This document shows, piece after piece, positions 46,688 to 55,018 of a stretch of DNA of 64,000 nt. The translations under genes and the position numbers were made by a program. This DNA is from Flavobacteriaceae bacterium NBU2977 (lineage in GTDB: Bacteria > Bacteroidota > Bacteroidia > Flavobacteriales > Flavobacteriaceae): NCBI GenBank assembly GCA_019931105.1, contig JAIOUW010000005.1, positions 1-64,000 on the forward strand, given 5' to 3'. The stretch's first letter is position 1. Each line of letters opens with the position of its first letter. The notes under the pieces are model-generated. The model was given only the letters and a program-made list of their open reading frames with translations. It was not told the DNA's origin and made no database searches.

Positions 46688-47512
46688 ATGAGCAAAACAA
46701 TTTTAATCACGGGAGCATCATCGGGAATAGGAAAAGCGGCAGCCAAAAAGTTTCAGGCAGAAGGGTGGAATGTCATTGCCACAATGCGCAACCCTGAAAA
46801 AGAAGATGAACTAATATCCATAGATAATGTTTTAATTGTCAAACTAGACGTTCAAAATCTAACAAGTATAGCAAGTGCAATTGAAGAAGGAATTGGAAAG
46901 TTCGGAAAAATCGACGTCGTTCTAAATAATGCTGGATACGGCATATTGGGTACTTTCGAATCTGCATCAAGAGAAAGTGTTTTGAGACAGTTTGATGTAA
47001 ATGTCTTTGGCCTCTTTGATGTAACAAGGGCGATATTGCCACATTTTAGAAAAAATAAAAACGGAATGTTCATCAATATATCATCGGTTGGTGGTAAAAC
47101 AACCTTTCCAATGATGCAACTTTACCATGCTACGAAATTTGCTGTCGAAGGTTTTACAGAATCTTTGCAATACGAAATGGAACCCATTGGCGTAAAAGTA
47201 AAAATAGTGGAACCAGGTAGCATAAAAACCGATTTTTCAGGTCGTTCGATGGATTTTCAGCACAATGAAGAACTAACAGAATATAACGAGTTTGCATCAG
47301 GGGTAATGAATACTTTTGAAAAATTGATGAGTTCTGAAAACAGGAACAGTCCAGACATGGTAGCAGATGTGATTTTCAATGCCGCAACTGACGGAACGAA
47401 CACGCTTAGATACGTGGCGGGTGCGGATGCTGAACGTTTACTGGAAGCTAGAAAAGCGATGAATGATGCCGAGTTTCTTAGTATGATGAAAACGAGCCTA
47501 AATATTAAATAA
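46688..47512 (+). CDS. Short-chain dehydrogenase/reductase
   Basis: A 274-residue classical SDR. The NAD(P)-binding motif is TGASSGIGKAAAKKF; NNAG occurs in VLNNAGYGILG; the catalytic Ser and YxxxK are in ISSVGGKTTFPMMQLYHATK. SDRs of this type (with KVKIVEPGSIKTDF) oxidise or reduce varied carbonyls; the substrate is unknown. It opens an AT-rich block and is followed by a hairpin terminator and then an AraC gene, which may regulate it. Confidence 0.93.
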   Translation: MSKTILITGASSGIGKAAAKKFQAEGWNVIATMRNPEKEDELISIDNVLIVKLDVQNLTSIASAIEEGIGKFGKIDVVLNNAGYGILGTFESASRESVLRQFDVNVFGLFDVTRAILPHFRKNKNGMFINISSVGGKTTFPMMQLYHATKFAVEGFTESLQYEMEPIGVKVKIVEPGSIKTDFSGRSMDFQHNEELTEYNEFASGVMNTFEKLMSSENRNSPDMVADVIFNAATDGTNTLRYVAGADAERLLEARKAMNDAEFLSMMKTSLNIK

Positions 47513-47522
47513 GAAATAGAAA

Positions 47523-47554
47523 AGCACACTTTAATCAATAAAGTGTGCTCTTTT
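47523..47554 (+). terminator. Terminator after the SDR gene
   Basis: An 11-bp perfect stem (47523-47533 with 47539-47549), loop ATCAA, then CTTTTAT. The alternative GTG start of the next gene at 47545 sits inside this stem. Confidence 0.85.
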
Positions 47555-47571
47555 ATACAAAAAACAGTGCA

Positions 47572-48486
47572 TTGAAAGATATTCTAAAAATAGAAACCAT
47601 ATCGGATATTCATCAATTTTTAGATATGGCAAAGCCAAACCATCCACTTGTATCGGTATACCGAATTGGAGATTCCCTAAACAATTTAGAAGTTGATAAT
47701 TTCAGGTATTCACTTGGTATGTATCAAATTAGCTTCAAAGAAAATTGCCCATATACCATAATAAACTATGGTAGAAATTCTTATGACTATCAAAATGGCA
47801 CATTGATTTTTACGGCACCGAACCAAGTAATGGAATTTAAAAAAGCTGAAAAATCAGAAGTCAACAATGGGTGGACCTTGGCTTTTCATCCAGATTTGAT
47901 TCGAAAATCGGAATTAGGAAAGAAAATTGAACAGTATTCATTCTTTTCTTACGCTTCAAACGAAGCCCTGCACCTATCCGAAGAGGAAAGAAAAACGGTC
48001 ACAGGTATTGCTGAGAAAATCGAGAAAGAAATCAGAAGCAATATAGACGCCCATAGTCAAACCTTGATCATTTCAAATATTGAGCTATTATTGAATTATT
48101 GTGTTCGTTTTTATGACCGACAATTTTATACCAGAACAAATTTAAATCAAGATATAGCAAGTCAGTTCGAACAATTATTAAGAGCGTATTACAATCAAGA
48201 AAAACAATTGGAATTAGGAATTCCGACCGTTCAATATTGCGGGGAAACGCTGAATATGTCGCCTAAATATTTAAGCGATCTATTGCGAAAAGAGACAGGC
48301 AAGGGCACACAAGACCATATTCATCAATACATCATTGAGAAAGCAAAGAACAGACTATTGAATTCCAACGAAAGCGCAAGTGAAATTGCGTATGCCTTAG
48401 GATTCGAATACCCTCAATATTTTAGCAAGATCTTTAAAAAGAAAACGACAATGAGTCCGAATGAATTTAGGCAAAGTCCGAATTAA
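47572..48486 (+). CDS. AraC-family transcriptional regulator
   Basis: A 304-residue regulator. From the TTG at 47572 it begins MKDILKIETISDIHQF, which looks like the natural N-terminus; the GTG at 47545 would place nine residues inside a terminator. The N-terminal ~190 residues are a cupin-like sensor domain; the C-terminal AraC DNA-binding domain has helix-turn-helix motifs near NMSPKYLSDLLRKETGKGT and SASEIAYALGFEYPQYFSKI. It probably regulates the flanking SDR and NAD(P)-binding genes. Base composition is AT-rich. Confidence 0.9.
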   Translation: MKDILKIETISDIHQFLDMAKPNHPLVSVYRIGDSLNNLEVDNFRYSLGMYQISFKENCPYTIINYGRNSYDYQNGTLIFTAPNQVMEFKKAEKSEVNNGWTLAFHPDLIRKSELGKKIEQYSFFSYASNEALHLSEEERKTVTGIAEKIEKEIRSNIDAHSQTLIISNIELLLNYCVRFYDRQFYTRTNLNQDIASQFEQLLRAYYNQEKQLELGIPTVQYCGETLNMSPKYLSDLLRKETGKGTQDHIHQYIIEKAKNRLLNSNESASEIAYALGFEYPQYFSKIFKKKTTMSPNEFRQSPN

Positions 48487-48500
48487 ACCTATTTTACAAA

Positions 48501-48917
48501 ATGAAAATAGCATCGAAAGCATTCATGGTTGTACTGCTCATTTGGACAATGGCAATGTTGGTTTGGGGATTGGGCGGTTTTTTTGAATACTTCACGGGTA
48601 TCGAGCCTTTTATACACCTACAGAATTCTGCTTACCCAAGGGCCGTACAGTTTGTCCATTGGTTTTTAATAACGTTGACCGGAGGAATGTTTGTTTTTGG
48701 GTATTTCTCAAAATGGAAATGGACACCGTTTGTCATGGTACTTCTATTTTCCAACCTGGCTGTTTTGTGTACCATCGAAACATTCGATTTTATGTATGAA
48801 CAATGGAGTTATAGTGCCTATGGTACCGAAATGGTTTCGTACGTTTTGCTTTCAATGTTTTTATTGTTTTCACCACTTTCAAAATCACATTTTAACCACA
48901 GAATCGAAAACAGATGA
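48501..48917 (+). CDS. Four-span membrane protein, unknown function
   Basis: A 138-residue membrane protein with about four hydrophobic spans: FMVVLLIWTMAMLVWGLGGF, VQFVHWFLITLTGGMFVFGY, WTPFVMVLLFSNLAVLCTIE and VSYVLLSMFLLFSPL. No family recognised. It starts 14 bp after the AraC gene and its stop overlaps the next start (ATGA), so it is part of one operon with its neighbours. Confidence 0.8.
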   Translation: MKIASKAFMVVLLIWTMAMLVWGLGGFFEYFTGIEPFIHLQNSAYPRAVQFVHWFLITLTGGMFVFGYFSKWKWTPFVMVLLFSNLAVLCTIETFDFMYEQWSYSAYGTEMVSYVLLSMFLLFSPLSKSHFNHRIENR

Positions 48918-49585
48918 AATATGTACTTATTGCAGGGGCTTCAGGCATGATCGGCAGCATCATCTTAGACGAATGCTTGTCATCGTCAAGAATAAATAGG
49001 GTAATATCTTTAGTTCGCAAGAAATCGAATACTACCCGCGCTAAGTTAAAAGAGGTAATTATTGAAGATTTTACCGTTTACGACAACCATAGAAATCTGT
49101 TTAAGAATATTGATACTGCCTTTTTCTGTATTGGGGTTTACACCGGTGGCGTTCCTGATAAATTATTCAAGGAAATTACGGTTGATTATGCCGTGCATTT
49201 TGCAGAAATGTTGAAAGAACATAGTCCAAATGCAAAACTCTGCCTACTTAGTGGAGCTGGAGCCGACCGTGCCGAAAAAAGCAAGACGTCATTTGCGCTT
49301 TATAAAGGAATGGCGGAAAATCAAATTGATAGATTAGGTTTGGAATTTTATGCCTTCCGCCCAGCTTATATTTATCCGGTTGAACCAAGAAAAGAGCCCA
49401 ATTTAATGTATGGAATTATGCGAAATCTATATCCTGTCCTTAGACTTTTGGGAAGCAATTTTAGCATCAAATCGACTGAACTCGCTCAAGCAATGTATGA
49501 AATTGGAATAAAGGGAACGGATAAAAAGATATTAGAGAATAAAGACCTGATTCATTATTTAAAAGGGCAAAGTAAATTTGAATAA
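48914..49585 (+). CDS. NAD(P)-binding Rossmann-fold protein (atypical SDR, HTATIP2-like)
   Basis: A 223-residue atypical SDR beginning MKYVLIAGASGMIGSIILDE, with the GASGMIG nucleotide motif; LCLLSGAGADRAEKSKTSFA and YKGMAENQIDRLGLEFYAFR follow, where the Tyr-x-x-x-Glu replaces the classical YxxxK. Resembles HTATIP2/TIP30-like proteins that bind NADPH but whose activity is unclear. Coupled to the membrane protein gene by ATGA overlap. Confidence 0.85.
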   Translation: MKYVLIAGASGMIGSIILDECLSSSRINRVISLVRKKSNTTRAKLKEVIIEDFTVYDNHRNLFKNIDTAFFCIGVYTGGVPDKLFKEITVDYAVHFAEMLKEHSPNAKLCLLSGAGADRAEKSKTSFALYKGMAENQIDRLGLEFYAFRPAYIYPVEPRKEPNLMYGIMRNLYPVLRLLGSNFSIKSTELAQAMYEIGIKGTDKKILENKDLIHYLKGQSKFE

Positions 49586-50015
49586 TGAAACCCAGCACCT
49601 AAAAAGAGGGCTATAGGTACTGTGGTATGAAATACTGATATTAAATTAATTACAGTAAAAAAAACTTTTCGCAAACAGACAATAAAGTAACCTAACATCA
49701 CCTATAAACAACAAAGGCTTCAGGCTTATTCGAAGGGTTTTCATATTTTTATGAAGTCCGAAAAATCTTTTGGATTTGGTAATTAAGAAAGAAAATAATT
49801 ACAAAACAATAGGCTTTGGCTACGAGGGCATACTGAAAAGAAAATGCTTGCCATCTGGCCTACTTGTAATAGATCAGACGGTTTTACTTTATTATTGATT
49901 TTATCAAATAAAACCTTAAATCTTGTTATATTTTTATTAATAAATCTGTTTTCGTTTAATTAGAGGTATTCAGAACTTCTTATTTGTCATATATTTGTAC
50001 TATCAAGGATAAAAT
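49586..50015. other. AT-rich intergenic stretch without a gene
   Basis: No plausible coding frame on either strand. It holds a loose inverted repeat (GGTTTTA with TAAAACC near 49880-49913) and the promoter box of the next gene near its right end. The composition is like the neighbouring accessory genes. Confidence 0.7.
49990..49997 (+). promoter_or_regulatory. -7 promoter box for the DUF4143 ATPase gene
   Basis: TATATTTG fits TAnnTTTG, 18 bp before the start. Confidence 0.5.
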
Positions 50016-51464
50016 ATGATAAATAAATACCTTATTCCTACAGAAAAAATTATTGAACGACTTCGATATGAAAATCCATGGTGGATAACTAAAGAGATTC
50101 CGAAGACTTATAGTTCATTGTCAAAGAGATTATATTTTGACCTGTTTTATCCCTTTGTTCTCGAAAGAAGTGTTAAAAGAGCTTTGGTTCTAATGGGACC
50201 TAGAAGAGTTGGTAAAACTGTAATGCTATTTCATTGCATTGAGAATTTACTGATCAGAGGGGCAAATCCGCAAAAAATATTCTTTATCGGAATTGACAAT
50301 CCTATTTATGTCAATTTGGGATTGGAAGATATTTTAACTCTTTGTAAAGAATCCTTGGCTCTCAAAAACCTAAATGGCTGCTATATTTTTTTTGACGAGA
50401 TACAATATTTGAAAGATTGGGAAAGACATTTAAAGGTTCTCGTCGATTCATATCCTGAAACCAAATTTATTGCATCGGGATCAGCAGCTGCAGCTTTGAA
50501 ATGGCATAGCACGGAAAGCGGAGCGGGTAGATTTACAGATTTTCTATTGCCTCCCTTAACATTTCAAGAATATATCCATTTAAAAAAATTGGATCACTTA
50601 ATTTATAAGGGCGAAATCCAATATGGAGAAAAGGAAATACAATATTGCCTAACTCATGACACTAAGGAATTGAACAAAGAATTTGTTCATTACTTAAATT
50701 TTGGGGGATACCCCGAAGTTGTATTATCGGAAAAAATACAGAATGATATGGGCAGATATGTAAAGAACGATATTGTGGACAAAGTACTTTTAAGAGATTT
50801 GCCAAGTCTATATGGAATAAAGGATGTTCAGGAATTAAATCGATTTTTCACCTATATAGCATATAATACCGGAAATGAGTTTTCTTATGAGACAATGTCC
50901 AGGGAAAGCGGTATTCAAAAAGACACATTAAAGAAGTATCTTGAATATTTAGAAGCGGCCTTTTTGATAAAAGTATTGAACAAGGTTGGAATCAATGCAA
51001 AAAGATTAAAAAGAGTAACAAGTTTCAAAGTTTACCTAACGAACCCATCACTTCGAACAGCGTTGTTTTCTCCGATAACCGAAACAGATCAAGAAATGGG
51101 AAACATGGTTGAAACGGCAATTCTTTCGCAATGGATGCATCGAGAACAATTAGATTTGACATATGCTAGATGGAAAGATGGCAGAAAAGAAGGTGAAGTA
51201 GATCTCGTTTTAGTTGATGACAAAACCTATAAACCGGTTTGGGGAGTAGAAATTAAATGGAGTAATAGATTTTATGATAAGCCTCGAGAATTAAAAAGCT
51301 TAATACGTTTTTGTAAGGAAAACGGGTTCAAATATGCGGTCGCAACTTCAATCGATCAATTAGGAGCGAAGGAAATTCAACATTTGAAATTCACATTCCT
51401 TCCAGCTTCGATATATGCTTATAACATTGGTGAAATAACTTTAAAGTTGAAAACAAATAATTAA
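50016..51464 (+). CDS. AAA-family ATPase with C-terminal DUF4143 domain
   Basis: A 482-residue ATPase: Walker A GPRRVGKT (about residues 68-75), Walker B CYIFFDEIQ, a sensor-like KFIASGSAAAALK, and the arginine-rich AGRFTDFLLPPLTF. The C-terminal part is DUF4143 (PD-(D/E)XK-like; EGEVDLVLVDDKTYKPVWGV and IKWSNRF look like the nuclease core Asp and Glu/Lys). Such proteins are common, patchily spread and often transferred; their role is unknown. Single gene in AT-rich DNA. Confidence 0.92.
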   Translation: MINKYLIPTEKIIERLRYENPWWITKEIPKTYSSLSKRLYFDLFYPFVLERSVKRALVLMGPRRVGKTVMLFHCIENLLIRGANPQKIFFIGIDNPIYVNLGLEDILTLCKESLALKNLNGCYIFFDEIQYLKDWERHLKVLVDSYPETKFIASGSAAAALKWHSTESGAGRFTDFLLPPLTFQEYIHLKKLDHLIYKGEIQYGEKEIQYCLTHDTKELNKEFVHYLNFGGYPEVVLSEKIQNDMGRYVKNDIVDKVLLRDLPSLYGIKDVQELNRFFTYIAYNTGNEFSYETMSRESGIQKDTLKKYLEYLEAAFLIKVLNKVGINAKRLKRVTSFKVYLTNPSLRTALFSPITETDQEMGNMVETAILSQWMHREQLDLTYARWKDGRKEGEVDLVLVDDKTYKPVWGVEIKWSNRFYDKPRELKSLIRFCKENGFKYAVATSIDQLGAKEIQHLKFTFLPASIYAYNIGEITLKLKTNN

Positions 51465-51610
51465 AAAACGTGAGCACAATTATGGTTCCTATGAAAGGCC
51501 TTAGTCTATACTAAAAGCTATAAGGAGCTAAAGCCTTAGGAATATAAGTCTCCATATTAATGAAATTTGAATCAAAATATTTAACAAAGAGCATTTCATA
51601 AACTTGAAAA

Positions 51611-53272
51611 ATGACACAAAGGTTCATACTGCTTATCTTCTTGATCTTTACCTTTTCCTGTAAAGAAAAGATAGAGCCCGAAAAAGAACTTCCAGTGCTA
51701 TGGCAACCTTATAACGATTCCCTAGAGTTGGTGGCCAATGCCGATCATGAAAAAGAGCGCATGCGCTACAAGTTTATTCAATCGAAGGTGACGGACAAAA
51801 ACGCTGTTTTTTTGCCCCTATATGATGAAGTTTCAAAATTTTCGGAAGAAAAATACAAGACGATGAAACCGTTGGTATTGGAGCAGGATATTCCCACCAT
51901 CCAAAACCATATCAACGACGGTAAATTTTCGTATGAAGATTTGGCACTGTTTTTTTTGCATCGCATCTATACCTACGAGTTGCCCAATGAAACGACATTG
52001 AACACGGTCATTGCGCTCAACCCGAATGTTCTTGAAGAAGCCCGAAAGTTGGATGCCAATGCAGTAGGGAAACACCCGATCTATGGCATGCCCATTATGC
52101 TAAAGGATAATATCGGTGTTGCGAATATGAAGACTACGGCCGGTGCCATTGCCTTGATGCACAACCAGACCGATGATGCCTTTATCGTGGAAAGATTGAA
52201 GAAAAATGGGGCCTTGATACTCGGCAAGGTGAATCTGAGCGAATGGGCCAATTTTTTATGCGAGTGCCCGAACGGCCAGAGCGCCGTGGGCGGACAAACC
52301 TTGAATCCGTATGGGCGTAGGGTCTTTGATACGGGCGGGTCAAGTGCCGGTAGCGGTACTTCGGTCGCGGCCAATTATGCGGTGGCAGCGGTCGGTACCG
52401 AGACCTCAGGGTCCATTTTATCGCCATCGGGCCAGAACTCCGTTGTAGGGTTGAAACCTACCATTGGTTTGTTGAGCCGCACAGGGATCGTTCCGATTTC
52501 AAGCACCTTGGATACTCCGGGGCCTATGACGAAAAATGTCGGCGACAACGCTATTGTAATGTCCGCCATGTTGGGCCATGATGATAGGGATTCGAAATCC
52601 GTTGAAGAAGAATTTCCCGGTATTCTTTCAGCTTGGATGCATCCTACTCCCTTCAAAGAAATGCGGTTAGGGGCCTTGACCACTTTGATGGAAAACGATT
52701 CGCTCTATGCCAGAACCATAGGGGAATTGGCAAATCAGGGCGCCGAGATTGTAGAGATTACTCCCAAAAACATCGAAATGGATGGTTTTTTAAGCATTTT
52801 GAACATCGATATGAAAAACGATCTGCCCAAATACATTGAAGCCCAGGTCAAGAACAAAGACTGTGTACTTGTTCGAAATGTTCAAGATGTGGCGGCATTC
52901 AATCTGCGGGATTCCTTGATCCGTATTCCTTACGGGCAAGCGCGTTTTGACGGCATACTTTCAGATTCCACGACCGTCGAAGAGTTGGATGCGATCAAGC
53001 AACGCCTAAAACTTGAAGGCCGTACCTTCTTCGACACGCCGATGGACGAACACAATCTAGACGCCTTACTTTCGATCAATAACTATCACGCGGGTTATGC
53101 CGCCGTGGCCGAATATCCCGCATTGACAATTCCCATGGGCTATAAGGATACGGGGGAACCGGTAAACCTTACCTTTATCGGAAAACCCTTTACCGAAGCC
53201 CAATTGTTACGATTGGGCGCCACTTTTGAAAAAGCGTTCCGAGCGCGTAGAATTCCCGATGGGTATCGTTAA
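51611..53272 (+). CDS. Amidase-signature enzyme, exported lipoprotein
   Basis: A 553-residue lipoprotein (MTQRFILLIFLIFTFSC, lipobox Cys17) with a complete amidase signature domain. Catalytic Lys in PIMLKDNIG, the cis-Ser in TGGSSAGSG, and the nucleophile Ser in TETSGSILSPSG. It is related to GatA but, having a lipoprotein signal, is not a tRNA amidotransferase; it probably hydrolyses amides or peptides in the periplasm. It lies upstream of rimO, with a gap of about 110 bp that contains the rimO promoter box. Confidence 0.93.
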   Translation: MTQRFILLIFLIFTFSCKEKIEPEKELPVLWQPYNDSLELVANADHEKERMRYKFIQSKVTDKNAVFLPLYDEVSKFSEEKYKTMKPLVLEQDIPTIQNHINDGKFSYEDLALFFLHRIYTYELPNETTLNTVIALNPNVLEEARKLDANAVGKHPIYGMPIMLKDNIGVANMKTTAGAIALMHNQTDDAFIVERLKKNGALILGKVNLSEWANFLCECPNGQSAVGGQTLNPYGRRVFDTGGSSAGSGTSVAANYAVAAVGTETSGSILSPSGQNSVVGLKPTIGLLSRTGIVPISSTLDTPGPMTKNVGDNAIVMSAMLGHDDRDSKSVEEEFPGILSAWMHPTPFKEMRLGALTTLMENDSLYARTIGELANQGAEIVEITPKNIEMDGFLSILNIDMKNDLPKYIEAQVKNKDCVLVRNVQDVAAFNLRDSLIRIPYGQARFDGILSDSTTVEELDAIKQRLKLEGRTFFDTPMDEHNLDALLSINNYHAGYAAVAEYPALTIPMGYKDTGEPVNLTFIGKPFTEAQLLRLGATFEKAFRARRIPDGYR

Positions 53273-53341
53273 AACTTCTTGTATTAGACCGTGAAACTTG
53301 AACAATTCTTTGAAAAACGTAAGTGTTCAAAAGGCTTATTG

Positions 53342-53349
53342 TATTTTTG
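53342..53349 (+). promoter_or_regulatory. -7 promoter box for rimO
   Basis: TATTTTTG fits TAnnTTTG, 36 bp before the ATG at 53386 and within the longer frame that begins at 53323. Confidence 0.55.
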
Positions 53350-53385
53350 CCACCGCCCGAAGGTAAAGCGGTAAAATATGGTGTT

Positions 53386-54693
53386 ATGAGAACGAAAACC
53401 CTAAAAAAGAACAAAATCAATGTGGTCACCTTGGGCTGTTCCAAAAATCTGTATGATTCTGAGGTGCTCATGGGCCAATTAAGGGCAAACGAAAAAGATG
53501 TTGTTCATGAGGGGGATGGCAATATTGTGGTCATCAATACCTGCGGTTTTATCGCGAATGCCAAAGAAGAAAGTGTCAATACGATTTTGGAATACGTCAA
53601 AAAAAAGGAAGACGGCGAAGTGGACAAAGTTTTTGTTACCGGATGTCTCAGTGAGCGTTATAAGCCTGATCTGCAGAAAGAAATACCGAATGTGGATGAA
53701 TATTTTGGCACCAGTGAGCTGCCAAACCTTTTAAAGGCTTTGGAGGCCGATTACAGGCATGAACTGATCGGGGAACGATTGACGACCACGCCCAAGAACT
53801 ACGCCTACCTCAAAATCGCCGAAGGCTGTGACCGCCCTTGCTCTTTTTGCGCGATTCCCTTAATGCGGGGCAGGCATAGGAGCAAGCCTATTGAAGAATT
53901 GGTCACGGAATCTGAAAAACTGGCCGCGAAAGGGGTAAAAGAACTGATCCTGATCGCGCAAGACCTTACCTATTATGGTCTTGACCTTTACAAAAAACGA
54001 AACCTTGCCGAACTTTTGGAGCGTTTAGTTGAAGTCGAAGGTATTGAGTGGATCCGTTTGCATTATGCCTTTCCTACGGGCTTTCCCATGGATGTGTTGG
54101 AAGTCATGAAACGGGAACCAAAGATCTGCAACTATATCGATATTCCGTTGCAGCATATTTCCGATTCCATATTAAAAAGTATGCGCAGGGGAACGACCAA
54201 GGAGAAAACGACAAAATTGTTACAAGAGTTTCGAAAAAGAGTCCCTGAAATGGCGATTCGAACGACATTGATCGTCGGGTATCCGGGAGAGACCGAAGCC
54301 GATTTTCAAACTTTAAAAAGCTGGGTGGCCGATATGCGATTTGAACGATTGGGATGTTTTACCTACAGTCATGAGGAGAATACCCATGCCTATAATCTTG
54401 TGGATGACGTGCCCGAGGAAATCAAGCAAGAACGGGCCAACGAGATCATGGAACTGCAATCGCAGATTTCTTGGGAACTGAATCAAGAAAAAATCGGAAG
54501 AACGTTCAACTGTATCATCGACCGAAAAGAAGGAAATTATTTTGTGGGCCGTACCGAATTTGATTCACCCGACGTCGATAATGAGGTTTTGATCGACGCG
54601 ACCCAATTTTATCTCAAACAAGGCGAGTTCGTTGCTATTACCATTACCGATGCCGCCGATTTTGACCTCTACGGAGTGCCTGTTTCAGAATAG
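53386..54693 (+). CDS. rimO: Ribosomal protein S12 methylthiotransferase RimO
   Basis: A 435-residue radical SAM enzyme that adds a methylthio group to an Asp of ribosomal protein S12. UPF0004 domain: VVTLGCSKNLYDSEVLMGQL, NTCGFI and TGCLSERYKPDL, whose three Cys hold one Fe-S cluster; radical SAM motif CDRPCSFC holds the other. C-terminal TRAM domain near FNCIIDRKEGNYFVGRTEFD. LGCSKN (rather than MGCQMN of MiaB) supports RimO. A start at 53323 would add 21 residues that include the -7 box, so it is rejected. Confidence 0.96.
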   Translation: MRTKTLKKNKINVVTLGCSKNLYDSEVLMGQLRANEKDVVHEGDGNIVVINTCGFIANAKEESVNTILEYVKKKEDGEVDKVFVTGCLSERYKPDLQKEIPNVDEYFGTSELPNLLKALEADYRHELIGERLTTTPKNYAYLKIAEGCDRPCSFCAIPLMRGRHRSKPIEELVTESEKLAAKGVKELILIAQDLTYYGLDLYKKRNLAELLERLVEVEGIEWIRLHYAFPTGFPMDVLEVMKREPKICNYIDIPLQHISDSILKSMRRGTTKEKTTKLLQEFRKRVPEMAIRTTLIVGYPGETEADFQTLKSWVADMRFERLGCFTYSHEENTHAYNLVDDVPEEIKQERANEIMELQSQISWELNQEKIGRTFNCIIDRKEGNYFVGRTEFDSPDVDNEVLIDATQFYLKQGEFVAITITDAADFDLYGVPVSE

Positions 54694-54701
54694 AACGGCT
54701 A

Positions 54702-54725
54702 TTGACCTGATACCTGCCAGGTCAA
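54702..54725. repeat. Perfect hairpin TTGACCTG-N8-CAGGTCAA
   Basis: An 8-bp perfect inverted repeat 8 bp after the rimO stop, without a T-run, so it could stabilise the 3' end of the rimO mRNA rather than act as an intrinsic terminator. Confidence 0.7.
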
Positions 54726-54775
54726 GTTTAAATTCGGATGCAATTATCGATTTGGATTAAAGATTAAAACCCTGT

Positions 54776-54793
54776 TCCCGATGGCTATCGGGA
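54776..54793. repeat. TCCCGAT-GGCT-ATCGGGA dyad
   Basis: A 7-bp perfect stem with a 4-base loop. A looser relative (CCGATAGCTATTGG) lies near 22978. Short dyads of this type are dispersed in many Flavobacteriaceae genomes, from memory. Confidence 0.65.
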
Positions 54794-54837
54794 TCTATTG
54801 CAGTTACTTTAGTTTCTATAAACTTCCAATTGTATTT

Positions 54838-54917
54838 GTCATTTCGAACGCGGTGAGAAATCCCATTGTAAATTCAAAACCATGGGATTCCTCGTCGCTT
54901 CCCTCCAGCGGAATGAC
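54838..54917. repeat. Palindromic GTCATTTC...GGAATGAC intergenic element
   Basis: Terminal inverted repeats (GTCATTTC at 54838-54845, GGAATGAC at 54910-54917, one mismatch) and an inner AATCCCAT/ATGGGATT stem (54859-54866 with 54882-54889). Related to the element at 45408-45482; the inner sequences differ but the ends match. Confidence 0.75.
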
Positions 54918-55018
54918 ACAGTATTCAAAAAAAATGAATCTTATTCTTATTTAAAACTATGGATTTAAAATCCATAGCGGTTTATTATTTCATAAATTTA
55001 AGGACAAAGCGCAATATC

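Larger units (their letters stand above)
54694..55018. other. Repeat-rich intergenic stretch
   Basis: No gene seen. It contains three dyads: TTGACCTG/CAGGTCAA (54702-54725), TCCCGAT/ATCGGGA (54776-54793) and the 80-bp GTCATT palindromic element (54838-54917). The first may weakly terminate rimO transcription. A longer frame of the SMP-30 gene (from 54959) enters its right end. Confidence 0.75.

Noticed and set aside
46531-46797. 88-residue frame overlapping the SDR start
   Set aside because: It runs into the SDR gene in another frame and has no domain; it may only mark a decayed fragment in 46486-46640.
47545-47571. GTG start extending the AraC regulator by nine residues
   Set aside because: The GTG is inside the right arm of the SDR terminator stem; the TTG at 47572 gives a natural N-terminus.
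46486-51610. Mobile element with insertion-sequence ends
   Set aside because: No transposase, integrase, target-site duplication or tRNA attachment site was seen at either boundary; only base composition and gene content suggest transfer.
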